A stretch of 64,000 nucleotides of DNA from Chondrosia reniformis (Eukaryota > Porifera > Demospongiae > Chondrillida > Chondrillidae). The DNA is taken from the NCBI GenBank assembly GCA_947172415.1, contig OX359189.1, forward strand, positions 7,082,501 to 7,146,500. Reading direction: 5' to 3'. Below, in pieces: positions 38,116 to 49,955 of the stretch. The position numbers and the translations under genes are program-made. Below the pieces are notes generated by a model, which had not been told where the DNA came from, did not search any database, and saw only the letters and a program-made list of their open reading frames with translations. Position 1 is the first letter of the stretch, and the number at the start of each line of letters is the position of its first letter.

Positions 38116-40749
38116 CTAGAATATCTGAACACAATGTCCTTGATCACAACCAACAAAGATGTCTTCATTGTGGTCCACTGCAATTGAGAATGGCCGACTA
38201 TTTGTAGTACAAGTAAGTGTATAGTCTCCAGTTGCATTAAAGACCTGAATCCTGTTGTTGCAATAGTCACACACCAATACTGACCCATCTTGGTGCAGGA
38301 GCAAGTGTTCTGGGTTGTTGAGGCGGCCATTTCCAAATATTCTAACAGAATTTCCATCCAACCTCAACACCTGGATGCGGTTGTTACCGTATTCACTGAC
38401 ATACAGTAATTCATCAGCTGATATAGCAACACCAGAGGGGTTCTTAAACTGGCCATTCCCACTCCCTTGACAGCCAATAGCCTTTTGAAAATCTCCTTCC
38501 TTAGAAAATACTGCAATCCTATGGTTACTATAATCAGCAACATAAATATCACCTGATGGTTTGTGGATGGTAACATCAAATGGATTGCTCAAAATTCCAA
38601 TTCCAAATCTTATAATAAAGACTCCGTCTTCACTTACCACATCAACACCCTTGTTGTTTGTTATAAGCACCTCACCCTTCTCATTGATGGCCAATCCACG
38701 TGGTCTAGCTAATGCTTCATTCTCCTCCCCATATTGACCAATTGCTCTTACATACTGTCTCTGAGCATTGAAAACATGGACTGTGTTAGTACTGCAAGAG
38801 CTAACAAAGATGTTTCCATTCCATGACACAGCAATACCATTAAGGGAATGCTCTGGTATTTGGGGGAAATCAAGATTTCCCTTTGGATTAGCTATTGTCT
38901 GAATATCTCTCTTTAGAAGAGGAAAAATACCAATTTCCACCTCAAATGGGCTTCCGTTGATGTGCTCTCCGTTCACTGTAATCAGGAGATGACACCTTCC
39001 CAAGTAGACCTTCCTAAGAATTAGCTTATATTTGCCATTCTTCATGTCCTCTGTTACACCCCTAATTGCTGGACTGCTATATGGAGGTCTCAGGCTCAGA
39101 TACACTTGCACATTATCACCTCCACTAGTACAGGGAACGTTGGCTTGATTGGCTGTGGTGAGTTCTAGGGTTATCAGGTTGGAAATTATCCTTGAATTGA
39201 CCTTGGAATCTTCAGCTCTGTCTGGTTTTGGATCAACCTTGGAATCTTCAGCTCTGTCTGGTTTTGGATCAACCTTGGAATCTTCAGCTCTGTCTGGTTT
39301 TGGATTAACCTTGGAATACTCAATGAAAAATGTAGTTGGTTTTGGATTGATAGTGCAGTTGGAAGGTGTTGCTCCTTCTTCAATGAAACCAAAGTTCTTA
39401 ATGGCCTCTACAACCATCTCTTCTCCATCTGGTAGATATTTTAAGATGACAGAAGGGTAGGGTTGTTTTAGACAACTTGCTTTCACGACATTGGCTTGCT
39501 TCTTCAAGACGACATTTCTAAAGGCTGTCTTCTCATAGGTTTTCCCCTTTAGTAAGTAAAAGAAAAGAGATGATTGATCTGGTTGCTCATTCGATAGCAT
39601 TTGACAATTCTTGGCAGCTTGTTCAAAGTAGTCCATCTTTTCCCTTGCTTTTTTTTCTATATAGTTGCATAGTTCTTGTTCTCGCCTTTCTAATTCACAT
39701 CTAATGCACTGAAAGGATTCCTTTGCCTGTTTCAGTGATATGTCCTTCATTGTGTTCACTGTATTCAGCTGGTCGGTGTAAGTGTTCTCTTTATTATGTT
39801 GCTGTTTCTTGTATGCAGTTATTACCTGATTTGTCAGCCGGCCAATCAGTTTGTAATCTGACGAGTTGTCTGCAGTTTGGTTAATGCTGTCAACCTGAAG
39901 GTACTTTGGGCTATGTGGGGCAGTCGTGTGCTTATCCACAGCACACACAAGACATAAGGGTATATCACATTTTTCGCAGAATAATTTCAGCACTTCTCTC
40001 TCGTGAATTGGACAAGCAATTTGATCGAATTGGTTTAGGGCTTTCTCCATTAGCATCATGCTGATGGAACCATCTTTTGATCTCAGTTCTTCAATACTCT
40101 TCATGTCATGAATTCCTCCTAAAGTGCTGCGCATTCTGCGATGAGCTTTGTAACAAGAACTGCAGTAGAATTTCCAGCAAAATTCACTCAGGCAAAAGAC
40201 AACCGCTTCATTTTCTTCACCATCACAATCCTCATTCTCGCAAAGAATGGCTTCATTTTGCGAAACTTTTTTCAGAACGTCATCACCTTGAATATATCTA
40301 GCCAGAGGACCATTAAACACTGGATAGCTACTGGTGGGATCGCATTTATCGGAAGGAGGATCTTCGGGGGCAAGGGTGGACGAGTCGCTGCAAGATGGGC
40401 ACTTTAGATACCGGTCTTCGGTACGGACCAGCCTCAAACAGTTTTTGCAGATCGAGTGGAGGCAAACCAACAAAAACGGAACTTGAAGTTTGTTCTTGCA
40501 TTGAGAACACATGGTTGTAGTTGGACGGGGCAGAGGTTCCCGTTCTTCAACTGTATCCTTCTGTTCCGATTGCGAGCGGAATTTCCTTTCTTTCTTTTTA
40601 CTGTGCATGCTACACGAAGATTTTTGAGTTTCGGATATAGCTTCGTCTTCTATTGCAGTAGTACAGTAGTCTACCTGTTTTTCAGCCATTCTAGATCTAC
40701 TGATCTTTAAGCTAGCTGAGACACTACAATTTGATAAGAAATCAGACAT
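38116..40749 (-). CDS. TRIM-NHL protein (RING, two B-boxes, coiled coil, filamin, NHL), intronless
   Basis: An 877-residue single-exon gene. RING finger at 81-120 (C81, C84, C96, H98, C101, C104, C117, C120), atypical B-box 1 near 170-215, B-box 2 at 246-285 (CPIHERE ... CEKCD ... CLVC ... H), coiled coil about 300-385, a filamin/ABP280-type beta domain about 530-605 and six NHL repeats from about 630 to the end (for example LNGIAVSWNGNIFV, IYVADYSNHRIAVF, LYVSEYGNNRIQVL). This is the TRIM2/3/71 class: RING E3 ligase activity with an NHL propeller that binds protein or RNA; which substrate is unknown. Between coiled coil and filamin domain lie three copies of a 12-residue unit (PKPDRAEDSKVD), mirrored as a 36-bp DNA repeat at about 39195-39305. 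An ATG at codon 21 is an alternative start. Confidence 0.92.
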   Translation of the reverse strand: MSDFLSNCSVSASLKISRSRMAEKQVDYCTTAIEDEAISETQKSSCSMHSKKKERKFRSQSEQKDTVEEREPLPRPTTTMCSQCKNKLQVPFLLVCLHSICKNCLRLVRTEDRYLKCPSCSDSSTLAPEDPPSDKCDPTSSYPVFNGPLARYIQGDDVLKKVSQNEAILCENEDCDGEENEAVVFCLSEFCWKFYCSSCYKAHRRMRSTLGGIHDMKSIEELRSKDGSISMMLMEKALNQFDQIACPIHEREVLKLFCEKCDIPLCLVCAVDKHTTAPHSPKYLQVDSINQTADNSSDYKLIGRLTNQVITAYKKQQHNKENTYTDQLNTVNTMKDISLKQAKESFQCIRCELERREQELCNYIEKKAREKMDYFEQAAKNCQMLSNEQPDQSSLFFYLLKGKTYEKTAFRNVVLKKQANVVKASCLKQPYPSVILKYLPDGEEMVVEAIKNFGFIEEGATPSNCTINPKPTTFFIEYSKVNPKPDRAEDSKVDPKPDRAEDSKVDPKPDRAEDSKVNSRIISNLITLELTTANQANVPCTSGGDNVQVYLSLRPPYSSPAIRGVTEDMKNGKYKLILRKVYLGRCHLLITVNGEHINGSPFEVEIGIFPLLKRDIQTIANPKGNLDFPQIPEHSLNGIAVSWNGNIFVSSCSTNTVHVFNAQRQYVRAIGQYGEENEALARPRGLAINEKGEVLITNNKGVDVVSEDGVFIIRFGIGILSNPFDVTIHKPSGDIYVADYSNHRIAVFSKEGDFQKAIGCQGSGNGQFKNPSGVAISADELLYVSEYGNNRIQVLRLDGNSVRIFGNGRLNNPEHLLLHQDGSVLVCDYCNNRIQVFNATGDYTLTCTTNSRPFSIAVDHNEDIFVGCDQGHCVQIF

Positions 40750-41280
40750 AGTATGTGTACCTGTTTATTACGCGCTATTTGCTTACCAGATTTAGCTCTT
40801 TACGTAGCTAAGCTCAAACACGATTCACACTATAGCTAGCTAGCCAGACTGACAAGTTGGGTGGAGCAACTTAATGATATTCATGGATTCCTTGGGCGCA
40901 CGCACCCACTTCTTATAGGATATTATATAAACATAGAGTCTAGATAATGGGAGTATATATAAGTACATGTGTTTAGACCTTGAGACACTAGCTTGAGTGT
41001 ACACCTACAATTTGATATATCAGACTGATATAAGTCGAGGACATAGTATGTGTATCTGTTTATTGCGCGCTATTTGTTATAAAATACTTACCAGCTGTAG
41101 TGATTTAGCTCTCACGTAGCTAACTTTAAAGCTGAAACCATAGATGAAACATGCATTCACACCAGCCAGTTGGGTGGATCAACTTAATGATATTTATGGA
41201 CCTTGGGTACACACTTGTATTTTAGCTTATAAGGGCTATATATAGCATCTAGTATAATAATTCAAAGGAAGTATATATAA
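40735..41280. repeat. Duplicated TRIM-NHL upstream region
   Basis: The block 40740-40930, which includes the start codon context (gacatagtatgtgtacctgt, cgcgctattt, cagttgggtggagcaactta), recurs diverged at 41040-41240, about 300 bases upstream. The distal copy has no ATG frame of its own. Both could act as promoters. Confidence 0.75.
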
Positions 41281-41638
41281 GCTGTCTGACTATATAATAT
41301 TGTTTTACACACCCGAGTAAGGACTTTCTGCTGATCATTTGGGGGAGTGGTTACAGTGCTGGCCCATATGAGGTGTTAATAAAGCAATTTTAAACTGTCT
41401 AAATGTGCTTACATTGAACATCTTGTTTGTTTCTGTATAGCCTACCTTGATTTCCAATATAGAAAAATCTCCATAGCAACCAGGTGCAGTTCCCTGGCAA
41501 CCATTCAATTGGAAATAAAGTAATCAATTGTTAATGTGGCTCTCACTTTTAGAACGAACTTTACACATGCATGCCAAGAAAATATAAAGAGATACATTCC
41601 AATCATCAAAATCTTGGGTAGTCTCAAAATGTTAATTT

Positions 41639-44600
41639 TTACTTCAGACTTCCTCTCTTGTAGTGAATTACTTTTACCTCATTTTTTTGAATCAGATATG
41701 GATCTTCAGTTGGTTCAATTCCTGCATTTCAAAGATATTAAGATGCCATTATAGATTACCAATATTATAAATATGTAGCACCCAGCAAGTACAATGAAAA
41801 TGAAATAAGAGTCTATTTGATCATTGGTTACCCATTGCACATGGTGCATGCATTATGATTAAGAAAGTATATAGTAACAAGGATAATTAATTAATAATTA
41901 ATTAATGCTTACCATTTCTGGATTTTGATTTAATTAACAGAATGATTAAGATAAAGATGATGATGAGGGCAACAAGCAGCAAAATAGCTAATATAGCCAG
42001 TGGAATCCCAAATGAAATTTCACAGCTACTGCCAGTAACTGCAGAGTCAGCACTTTCCTCTAGAAATGCAGCAATTGAATATAGATTGTAGAATAATTAT
42101 ATGCAATATGTTATAAGGGAATCAAACCGTACTTGTTTTAAAAGTAACTTTTAGACTACGAGACTCTACTGACCAAATCGCTTCAGGAATAGCAGCTACG
42201 GCAGTGCAGTTGTATACAGTACTAGGACGCAGACCATTCAAAACAACTGACACCTTGTCTGTGGCACTCAGCTTGTTGCCTTGTATGGAGGTGCCAAAAA
42301 AGGCTAAAGTTTCAGTTCCCTTTTCCTCTTCTTGAGAGCACAGGACCATACAACTGAGTTCTGATATTGTAGTTGGGAGCTGGAATTGACAGTTCAGTGT
42401 TGCACTATTAACATTCACATCCACAGTAGACAAAGATGTGAGAACATCTAAAATATTGATCACATGCGTGTACTATTCATGTCATTACATCAACATAATA
42501 TACATCAATAAAGGTAGATAATATTATGTATTAAAGGGGGATTCAAAGTATTCATTTTAATGACGTGTATATACAGTATTGTAGCAAGTTACTTCCAAAG
42601 ATTACAAGTTATTTATTGATTGAGTATACTTAGTGACTATATAAATACACAAAATTGTATGCCAAAGGCAGGGATTACCATTTACTGATACTGTGATGAT
42701 GGTTGTCGTGTTATATGCTGGATTGATGGGTGTAAGTCCAGCTTTCAGTGATTGCTTGGAATCAAGCCCACATACAGTTAGGGAGGTGTCGTTGGTGGTA
42801 AAAGTGTTGCTATAGCAACCACTTTGATCTGTCACAAGAACTTCATATATCAAATCTCCAGTTGCCCCAATAGGTGGGTCCCATGTCAATGTTATAGAGT
42901 TTTCAGTTGCATTCGACACCCTTAGATTGTACGGATCAATATCTACATAAAATAGTATTGACACTTCACTGACAATTTAAAATAATAATATTTTTATTAC
43001 GTAGATAAAACATGGATCCACAAGTGTACAAACTTACAAATGGTAGCAATGTACAGCATTCATGATTGTAAAATATGTGTGTGTTTAGTTAATTAAAAAG
43101 GTATTCCTACGGAGTATTATCATATTTGTGATAAAGCATTTACAAACAATATTACCTGTACTCTGTACTCACCAAACGGTTCCAATGCAAATGATGCAGC
43201 ATACCCATACCCATTTTTAAAACCAAATCCATATACACTGATTCCAAATTGGCCTTCTGGTGTTGAGTGATAGATTCTATGAGATCCCTCTGGAATATCC
43301 ACTCTTGCCGTAAAATAGGAATTGCTACCTGAAGGAACTTCCACAAAGTCATTTGTCCATTCGGAAAGTGGTTTCCCATCTAGGATGATGAAATCTGGTT
43401 GAAAGGATGACTTTTGCATTACTAAGTTCACGGTATGAGTGTACGGCTGAATACTGCTCCCAGGGGTGACAAAGGTGTATCTGTTGAAGAAGCGATCCAC
43501 GGGAGGTATAATGGCCATAAAGGGATCACCATCTACACCATCTACAGCTGTCCCTACACTGTACTGTACCACTAGTATTCGGTTGTTAGATTCAATCACA
43601 CAGTAGTCGTCTGATGTGATAGTGACATGGCTTGTTCCAGTAAGGTCATCAATTGTTTCAAATTCTGCTTCTTCTAAGGAAAAACTGGTCATTTTTACAT
43701 GCCCAGTAGTGTTTTGACAGTGTATATTTACTGTAGTACAGTTTTCTCCAGCAATAAATCGAAAGACATCAAAACTAGTACGGTACTTCAAAGGCACGGT
43801 AACAAATCTAGTACCCCAAGTGGAAACTGGCGGGATTTGTTCTATTAGGTGGTCACAATTAAGTATAGGGTAGCGAGGAATATATGAACATTGTACTCCA
43901 GTAGTGACTGATATTAACTTATTGCTTTCCACAAAAGTTCCAGTTGCATCACTACCACATTCAATGTAGGCAGACTCATACTTATTCAAAGACAGTGAGG
44001 CCACTTCTCCATCAGAACGGGTGAGATTAAGGTTGAGGATGGTGCATGGTTGACGTCCCGATTTGAATTTGATAGTCACTTCAGTGTCATCATTATAAGC
44101 AGCTATACCAATTAATCCTTTGAATCTATCAATGCTAAGTGCGGTATGCATTGCCACTACGAACTGGAAGCTAGTTTGTGTCTGGAGACTAGGATGATTG
44201 GGGAGAGCCAGGAAGGCGTCAGTAGTTCGATTCTCTTCGGACAGTCCATAGACAATTATTGGAACGCCATCCAATGACTTGACAATAACAGTACGAGCGT
44301 TAGCAGGAGTAGAATCACTGAAAAGAGTCCGCGGAACTGTGACGTTAGCAACTCTCCCAGCTGGTATGCTTAGTGTAGCGGCGAAGCCTACTCCTGGAGC
44401 CTCGGCGGAAAACTTGACTGACTTATCTTCCTTTGATGCTACAAATATTGTGTAATACGGAATCTCTCCGTGGTGATTCTTCAAGAAAACGAAGGCAAAT
44501 TCAGTACCTGAGCTGTCAGGAGCTAAAAAAAAGATCAATATTAGTATAAGTTTAGACGGTAATTAGATATGTAGCTGTTATGTATCATGAACCTCTGAAG

Positions 44601-44769
44601 AGGATATATATATACCTGATTTGGTGCTATCCTTGTAGATAACGCCGGGTCCACTTGGACAGTGATTGTTCCCTGCTACAGTCAACCATGCTAACATCAT
44701 GTAGAGGAGCGGTAAAGGTCTGCAGCTGAGCAGCTGGTTTAAACCTGTGACTTTGGAAGAAGAACTCAT
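41639..44769 (-). CDS. Receptor A: IgGFc-binding-type ectodomain, two FN3-like domains, TM
   Basis: Six exons in transcript order: 44616-44769, 43173-44522, 42679-42942, 42133-42447, 41913-42059, 41639-41721; all introns phase 1; 770 residues. Signal peptide in residues 1-34 (LLYMMLAWLTVAG), an NHCP motif, then a 450-residue domain in one exon matching the IgGFc-binding N-terminal family (VPIIVYGLSEENRTTDAFLA). Exon 3 is an FN3 domain (DPYNLRV ... LTWDPP), exon 4 a second beta domain with a Cys pair, exon 5 a transmembrane helix (about 24 residues of I, L, A, V) ending KSKSRN, exon 6 a 27-residue tail with two Tyr. Probably a cell-surface recognition receptor; ligand unknown. The tail exon choice rests on an atgcag acceptor with matching phase. 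Confidence 0.85.
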
Positions 44770-45051
44770 TCTTCCACTGAATTAGTATAGGGATTTCCCG
44801 ACCACCTTATAGAAGTGTTTTATTGTAAATGTTTACTGAATATAGAAAAGGTTTAGATAGCTGTTACGTATGAATTTCTTTATCTTACGAAGTACGTATA
44901 ATACCATATACCACTTTGCAATTAAAAATGTATATACAGATAATTAAATAAGTCCATATAGACTATATACGTAGGTCTATATGTCTTTAATAAGCTTATA
45001 AGAATGTGTTATATTGCCCATTAGAACAAATGTAATATAATTACCATCAAA
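44770..45051. other. Receptor A upstream region
   Basis: AT-rich sequence between the receptor A start and the broken copy. No coding frame or clear promoter motif was identified. Confidence 0.5.
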
Positions 45052-45725
45052 TTGCATGTACATTTATCATACAATATTCACACACTATGTAGTGTGTTTA
45101 AAAAATATATTCTTATGAAGAACCAGCTTCATAAGGATAGTTTAAAGAATAAATTGCTCAATGTTCTAACAGTTTATGTAAACAATATGTTTGTGGGAAC
45201 ATCACAATCAGGGGAGCTATCAGATGACAGAGGGCATTCCACTGGTGCGCCCCGTCCTTCCAACCAGTTTAATCCAGTCTCCTTCATTAGCATTAATAGC
45301 ATTTTCATCATCTTGAAACCTAACTGGTGAATCTAAAGGAGGGAAAATCAACAAGACAGTAACACATAGAGCAATGTTGTTCAACATGCTCATCCGTTTC
45401 CTTATTAACAGGTTGGACCTCTGTAAAATTAGAATTGTTAGCACATTAATTGTTCCAATATAAGACATTATAAATTAACCAGGCAACATACAATTTGCAA
45501 GTAAGAATATATTCACAAATGAATTAAAACACCAAAGTATGTACATTCTTACTTTAAGGAAATTAGCGATATTTCTCTCTCACTAGGAGGATGATTAGCA
45601 CAGCTATTATGATTGAGGTCACTGTGAGGAAAGTAATGAGTACACCCAATCTGTCTCTTCACACAAAGTGTTGACACCTATCTTGACTCTATATAGACCT
45701 AAAAATAAAAAATAAAACGGTAAGA
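45052..45725 (-). pseudogene. Broken receptor copy, direct-orientation piece (TM and tail exons)
   Basis: Closely matches 55500-56560 of receptor B but with internal deletions. The last tail exon is intact (45220-45332, SPVRFQDDENAIN and on to stop), the preceding tail exon keeps only its start (45395-45420) and is fused to intron sequence with loss of its donor, and the transmembrane exon (45600-45720) has lost bases in the middle and its start. No upstream exons lie in this orientation. Confidence 0.85.
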
Positions 45726-46002
45726 TGTCATGATCAATATGGAAAAATATTATTGCAATTGATCATGACGTAAGACAAATAATATATACACTTTGCAAGG
45801 AAATTTATCACAATTAACCTTTTCTATGTTCAGTACATTAAAATGGAACAATTGGGTCAACAGTTACATGCATGCTCCTCTGCATTATGATATGGCTGAC
45901 TGCAACTGGGAACAATCATTTTACAATTAGACTCAGAGGTCCCTATACCTGTTTTACTTTACCTCTTTATTGTGTGTAGCTATCTTTGGAGTGGAGTGGA
46001 GT

Positions 46003-47160
46003 CATCTTTGAAACCATCATGGTCAATGATACAACTGACCTTGTAATGGTTATACTTTGTTACGATTATGATGTGTTCTACATATACATGCTCTATATTG
46101 TACTTTACTTATGCTTTTTTGGATGTAGAAATTGACCCTTACAATCTGAGAATTGATCACTCTTCTGATGGGGAGATCACAATTACCTGGGAACCGCCCC
46201 CTGGATCCAATGAGAATTTCACTTACACAGTCACACTCTCAGACAGAAATGGTTGCTATAGCAATGTCTTTACAACCAATGACACTACCCTTCTCATATG
46301 CGGACTTGATTCCTCTAAGAAATATGATGCTGCAGTGCAACCAATAAATGTAGAGGGCTACAATACGACAGTCATTACAGTATCAGGAAATGGTTAGCAT
46401 ACACTTACTGGGAAATTTGTAACTTTTTCTTATGTCTTTCCATTCTGAAGGCTTTCACTAGTGTGAATGTGTTGGCAACTTCGGCCATTTTGATGTGTGA
46501 ATTTCAGCTCCCTACAACCATTCCAATGCTCAGTTGCATGGTAACATGCTATCGTGACCAGGAGAGTGATCATGTGATGTCATTTAATGGATCCATCCCT
46601 GGTACAGCCTTAAGTAGTCAAGACAACGTGACTGTGCAGTTCAGAAATTTGTTATCCCGTACACCTGTGTTGCGATGGCAGTATCCATTCAATCCGGGCA
46701 CATTAACCCACTGGAGACTCATAGCCTCAGCTTACAGGTGGAAACAAGTATGAGTTTTGTGCTACGTTATTAGTACATGACCATTGCTAATTTTAAAAAC
46801 CCTTTCAATACACACGTATATTGAGATGCTGTATAGTCATTAATATGGTATGTTAAGGCCAATCAAAGGTGTACTACAGTTTGTTTCAGAATCTGCAAAG
46901 TGTCACTGCCACTGCAGCATTAACTGGTTAGACATCGTGATTGGTTCACACCTCGACCCAGTTTGTCTATCTGAGTGACCAGCCACTATTTGTGTGCTGG
47001 TTTCCATTATGAGTAGTCGAGTGCACCTCCAGCCTCTAAACGAGACCTGGCTTTTATTTGAGCCAAGCTTTTATATGGACAAATACAGTATTCAGTGAAA
47101 CCTGCTGTACCCTTGGGCCAGCTTGGCCTTATTAGAGAGGTACATGTATGCTCCATTGTA
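46003..47160 (+). pseudogene. Broken receptor copy, inverted piece (FN3-like exons)
   Basis: This plus-strand block is the inverted relative of 56690-57870 (receptor B exons 3 and 4 with flanks). Exon 3 (46132-46395) is almost identical at protein level. Exon 4 (46450-46750) has lost its acceptor through a deletion of about 27 bases and has a 7-base deletion after the NLLSRT codons that shifts the frame. It has no signal peptide or ectodomain exon. Together with 45052-45725 it is one receptor copy rearranged by inversion. Confidence 0.87.
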
Positions 47161-47382
47161 TAACTTCAGCTTGAAGAATATACAGTAGAGCAGTCACCTC
47201 TGAATTATGGTTGGCTCTTAAAGTCCAATGAGCCAAGTAAATTTACAATATAAACAGTGTGTTAATATGCATGCATTATATATAAATGTAATTACCCATT
47301 AGATAAAATAAAGTACAGTATATGTATATGTCACCATCAAAATGTACATTCTTACATACAAACAAAATATATTCACACACAG

Positions 47383-47597
47383 TTACTTCATCACTTGATC
47401 AGTAGGTTGGTTATTTGCACTTTCTTCAACTGGAAGACATAAAATTTCATCACTGCCCGTTGATGGAGGTGTAGATCTGGAGTTTGATTCATCACTTTTG
47501 CCTTTTGATTGAGTACTATACCTCCTGTGTACATTGTAGTTTGATTCCAGAGAATTACCATTGTTACTGGAATGAGGTGATACAACTGACTGAGAAT
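47383..47597 (-). CDS. Candidate terminal exon Y, Ser/Asn-rich
   Basis: A minus-strand stretch after a ttgtatag acceptor, phase 1, giving 71 residues (DSQSVVSPHSSNNGNSLE and on, ending QVMK) and a stop; low-complexity, hydrophilic. The phase fits the donor of exon X at 50209-50351, so the two may end one transcript, possibly the coiled-coil gene. No recognised domain. Confidence 0.4.
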
Positions 47598-47696
47598 CTA
47601 TACAAGACAATAATATTTGGTTTGCATGTATATACTCGTTCATTATAGTTATACAGTAATTATTTAAAGTGAATATACGCTACCATACACTATAAT

Positions 47697-47810
47697 TATA
47701 TAAGAATTGTAACAAACTGTAGCTCCTTTATTTAGATTAGGTTTCCCATTGTTATGGTATAATTTACATCAATACACTAAAACAAGCTATAGGAAGTGGT
47801 CGATATCCAT
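47697..47810. repeat. Copy of the sequence flanking the 64-bp palindrome
   Basis: The blocks aagaattgtaacaaactg, tagctccttta and ggtttcccattgttatggta recur at 49935-50035, where they form the right arm and right flank of a perfect palindrome. Confidence 0.75.
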
Positions 47811-48001
47811 TATCAGGGAGTACGGTAGTACTCCCTATGTAGGGATGACGTGTTTTTTTGTTTCCCCATACATCGGTATAGGAGCAAAATCCCGAAATAG
47901 GCCGAAAATTGACAAAACAAGGCTATGTATATAGCTAAATATACCATATACGTACATACACTAAATAGATCTTAAAGGCAAGCAAATATGTCCCGCTGGC
48001 G

Positions 48002-48106
48002 AAGGGATGTTACACAGTGAAGCATTAACTATACATGAATCCTACAAGCAAGGGTGTTGTATGATTCATGCATATATAGCTAATGCTTCACTGTGTAACA
48101 TCCCTT
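48002..48106. mobile_element. Foldback element, family F
   Basis: Arms of about 46-50 bases (aagggatgttacacagtgaa and so on against the reverse complement) with a 9-base centre. A second, inversely oriented copy is at 54631-54759. Confidence 0.85.
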
Positions 48107-48196
48107 TCTTGTTTCTGTACTTTTTGTGCCATCCCTACATCTTCACTATTTTTGTAGAAAATGTTTATTGTTCTCTAGTATATATATATATATTAT

Positions 48197-48702
48197 GTGA
48201 CTCCCAAGATTATCACACTGAGGTATATAATATAATACGGATGCAAATGACTCCCAAAATAATCACAATCAGGTATATTAAACACTACAAGACTTTAGCC
48301 ACACTGAAATTCTCAACTGCTGCATACAGAGTAGTAGTCTCTACAGATCATATAAGGTTAAACGCATGGCCTTCCAATTACCTTTTCACACTTAGTATAG
48401 ACTGAAGATGATGCATCTGCATGCCATTATCAGCAAAAATTCCAGTCTCATGCAGGGGGTCTCAGCCAATAATCACCGCAGATTTGACTTGCCTTGAGTG
48501 TGAGCTAGGAGTACCGTTGGTTGCTTGCATGCATTCACATAAACAACAGGGTGAGAGACAATTTGGTAACTTGCACACAAGGGACATAAAGGCTGGGGCC
48601 TTTAATTTATTTTATGAACAATGTCCCTGATTGTGATTATTTTGGGAGTCATTTGCATCCGTATTATATTATATACCTCAGTGTGATAATCTTGGGAGTC
48701 AC
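48197..48702. mobile_element. MITE with 77-bp perfect terminal inverted repeats
   Basis: 48197-48273 and 48626-48702 are exact reverse complements over 77 bases, beginning gtgactcccaagattatcac. The 350-bp interior has no coding frame of note. Inside each arm the tgactcccaa motif occurs twice in direct orientation. I could not define a target-site duplication. The perfect arms suggest recent insertion or arm-to-arm correction. Confidence 0.9.
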
Positions 48703-48879
48703 TTGCATCCGTGTATAAATTTGTAACTTGCACTGTGTATTACTTGATTGTATTTAAACATGCATAATATATAACACTCACTATTCCTACACATGGAAAA
48801 TTGCAAGTAAAAATATGAACAAAAAACATACGAAGAGAAGACAAAGCTAAACTTACCAAAGTTTTAATACGGTGGACTA

Positions 48880-49110
48880 AACGAATTTCTTTTGCATCAA
48901 TATAGGGACAATTCTGCCTCAAACTTAACGGGAACGTATACAAATACGCTTTATCTAACCTTCGCTACAACTCGCTTATTCGGTAGCTCCTTCTCGTAGG
49001 AGAGCGTTGACTTGTCATAGCCGTTCTCGAAAGGATGATCTTCTTTAGCAACGAAGCGGTGACGTTTCCGCACCGTCACAAGATTCACAAAATGTGTGTA
49101 CGGAGCGACA
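48880..49110 (-). other. CpG-rich patch with possible first exon
   Basis: This stretch is richer in G, C and CpG than its surroundings. On the minus strand a frame ending DAKEIRLVHRIKTL runs to a good gtaagt donor at about 48858, and an upstream frame of about 50 residues is open at 48960-49110. This could be a promoter with a 5' exon of an unidentified gene; the donor phase does not fit candidate exon Y. Confidence 0.35.
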
Positions 49111-49879
49111 TACGAAGGTGTTAGTGACGCATTAGAAGAACATCATAATACATCACTAGCTTGCACAATCGTAACTTTGAATTCTTCATTATATCTTGAT
49201 TATTTTGCTCATTTTATTAAGCAAAACTTCGCCAGACGTTTCTTATACACATGTACCATGATATATGTTGATTTCACAGTTATCTGACAAATTGAATTTT
49301 TTTATTAATATAACACATGGTTTGCATATAAATTTCCCATAGGTTTTCTATAGTCCTATGGCCTTTTATATGCAGACTTTGTCCTCCGTTTTCTAACAAA
49401 CGGAGACCTGAATAAAAAATCCCTTCTTTTAAAATGAGTTTTATACCCTAAACTTTTTGATGATATGCCCATTTTGTTTCTAGGTCCTTTCTTGGAGCCA
49501 TATGAATTATTTAATTAATTATTTATTTATTTATTTAGATTACCTTAGTATATTGTAACTTGCACTGTATATATGGTTAATTATATACAAAAGTCACTAC
49601 TCAAATACTTTTCCCAGTTGTAGACTTTTACAGAGACATTGTTTTCTTGTACTACCAGTATCTGATATTTTGTACGTATGTTACTTCACACAGTGTATCA
49701 GTGTAATATTATCCTGTCATTTGGATATGTGATATAGCTGCAATCACCGCAAAATATATTCCGCCATATCGTTAATCCACCAAAATTCGGCCTACACCAA
49801 TTGTGGCGGATTAATGAATATTCACTGTATATAGAAGAAAGTAGACTAAGTGTATATGGTAGTGTATTTTCTCTTTAAT

Positions 49880-49955
49880 AAGGAACTGCAGTTTGTTACA
49901 ATTCTTAAATAATTATATATAATTATTTAAGAATTGTAACAAACTGCAGCTCCTT
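49880..49955. repeat. Perfect 64-bp palindrome (cruciform-capable)
   Basis: 49886-49949 equals its own reverse complement without a spacer, centred on tataattatatataattata; it extends six more bases each side with one mismatch. The right flank matches 47697-47810, so it is probably a collapsed foldback element. Confidence 0.93.

Noticed and set aside
48007-48630. Plus-strand frames over 48.0-48.6 kb
   Set aside because: They span a foldback element and a 77-bp TIR element, with no homology or splice support.
48960-49110. Spliceosomal or other small RNA gene in the CpG-rich patch
   Set aside because: Compared mentally with U1-U6, U6atac and U12 cores; no matching conserved block.
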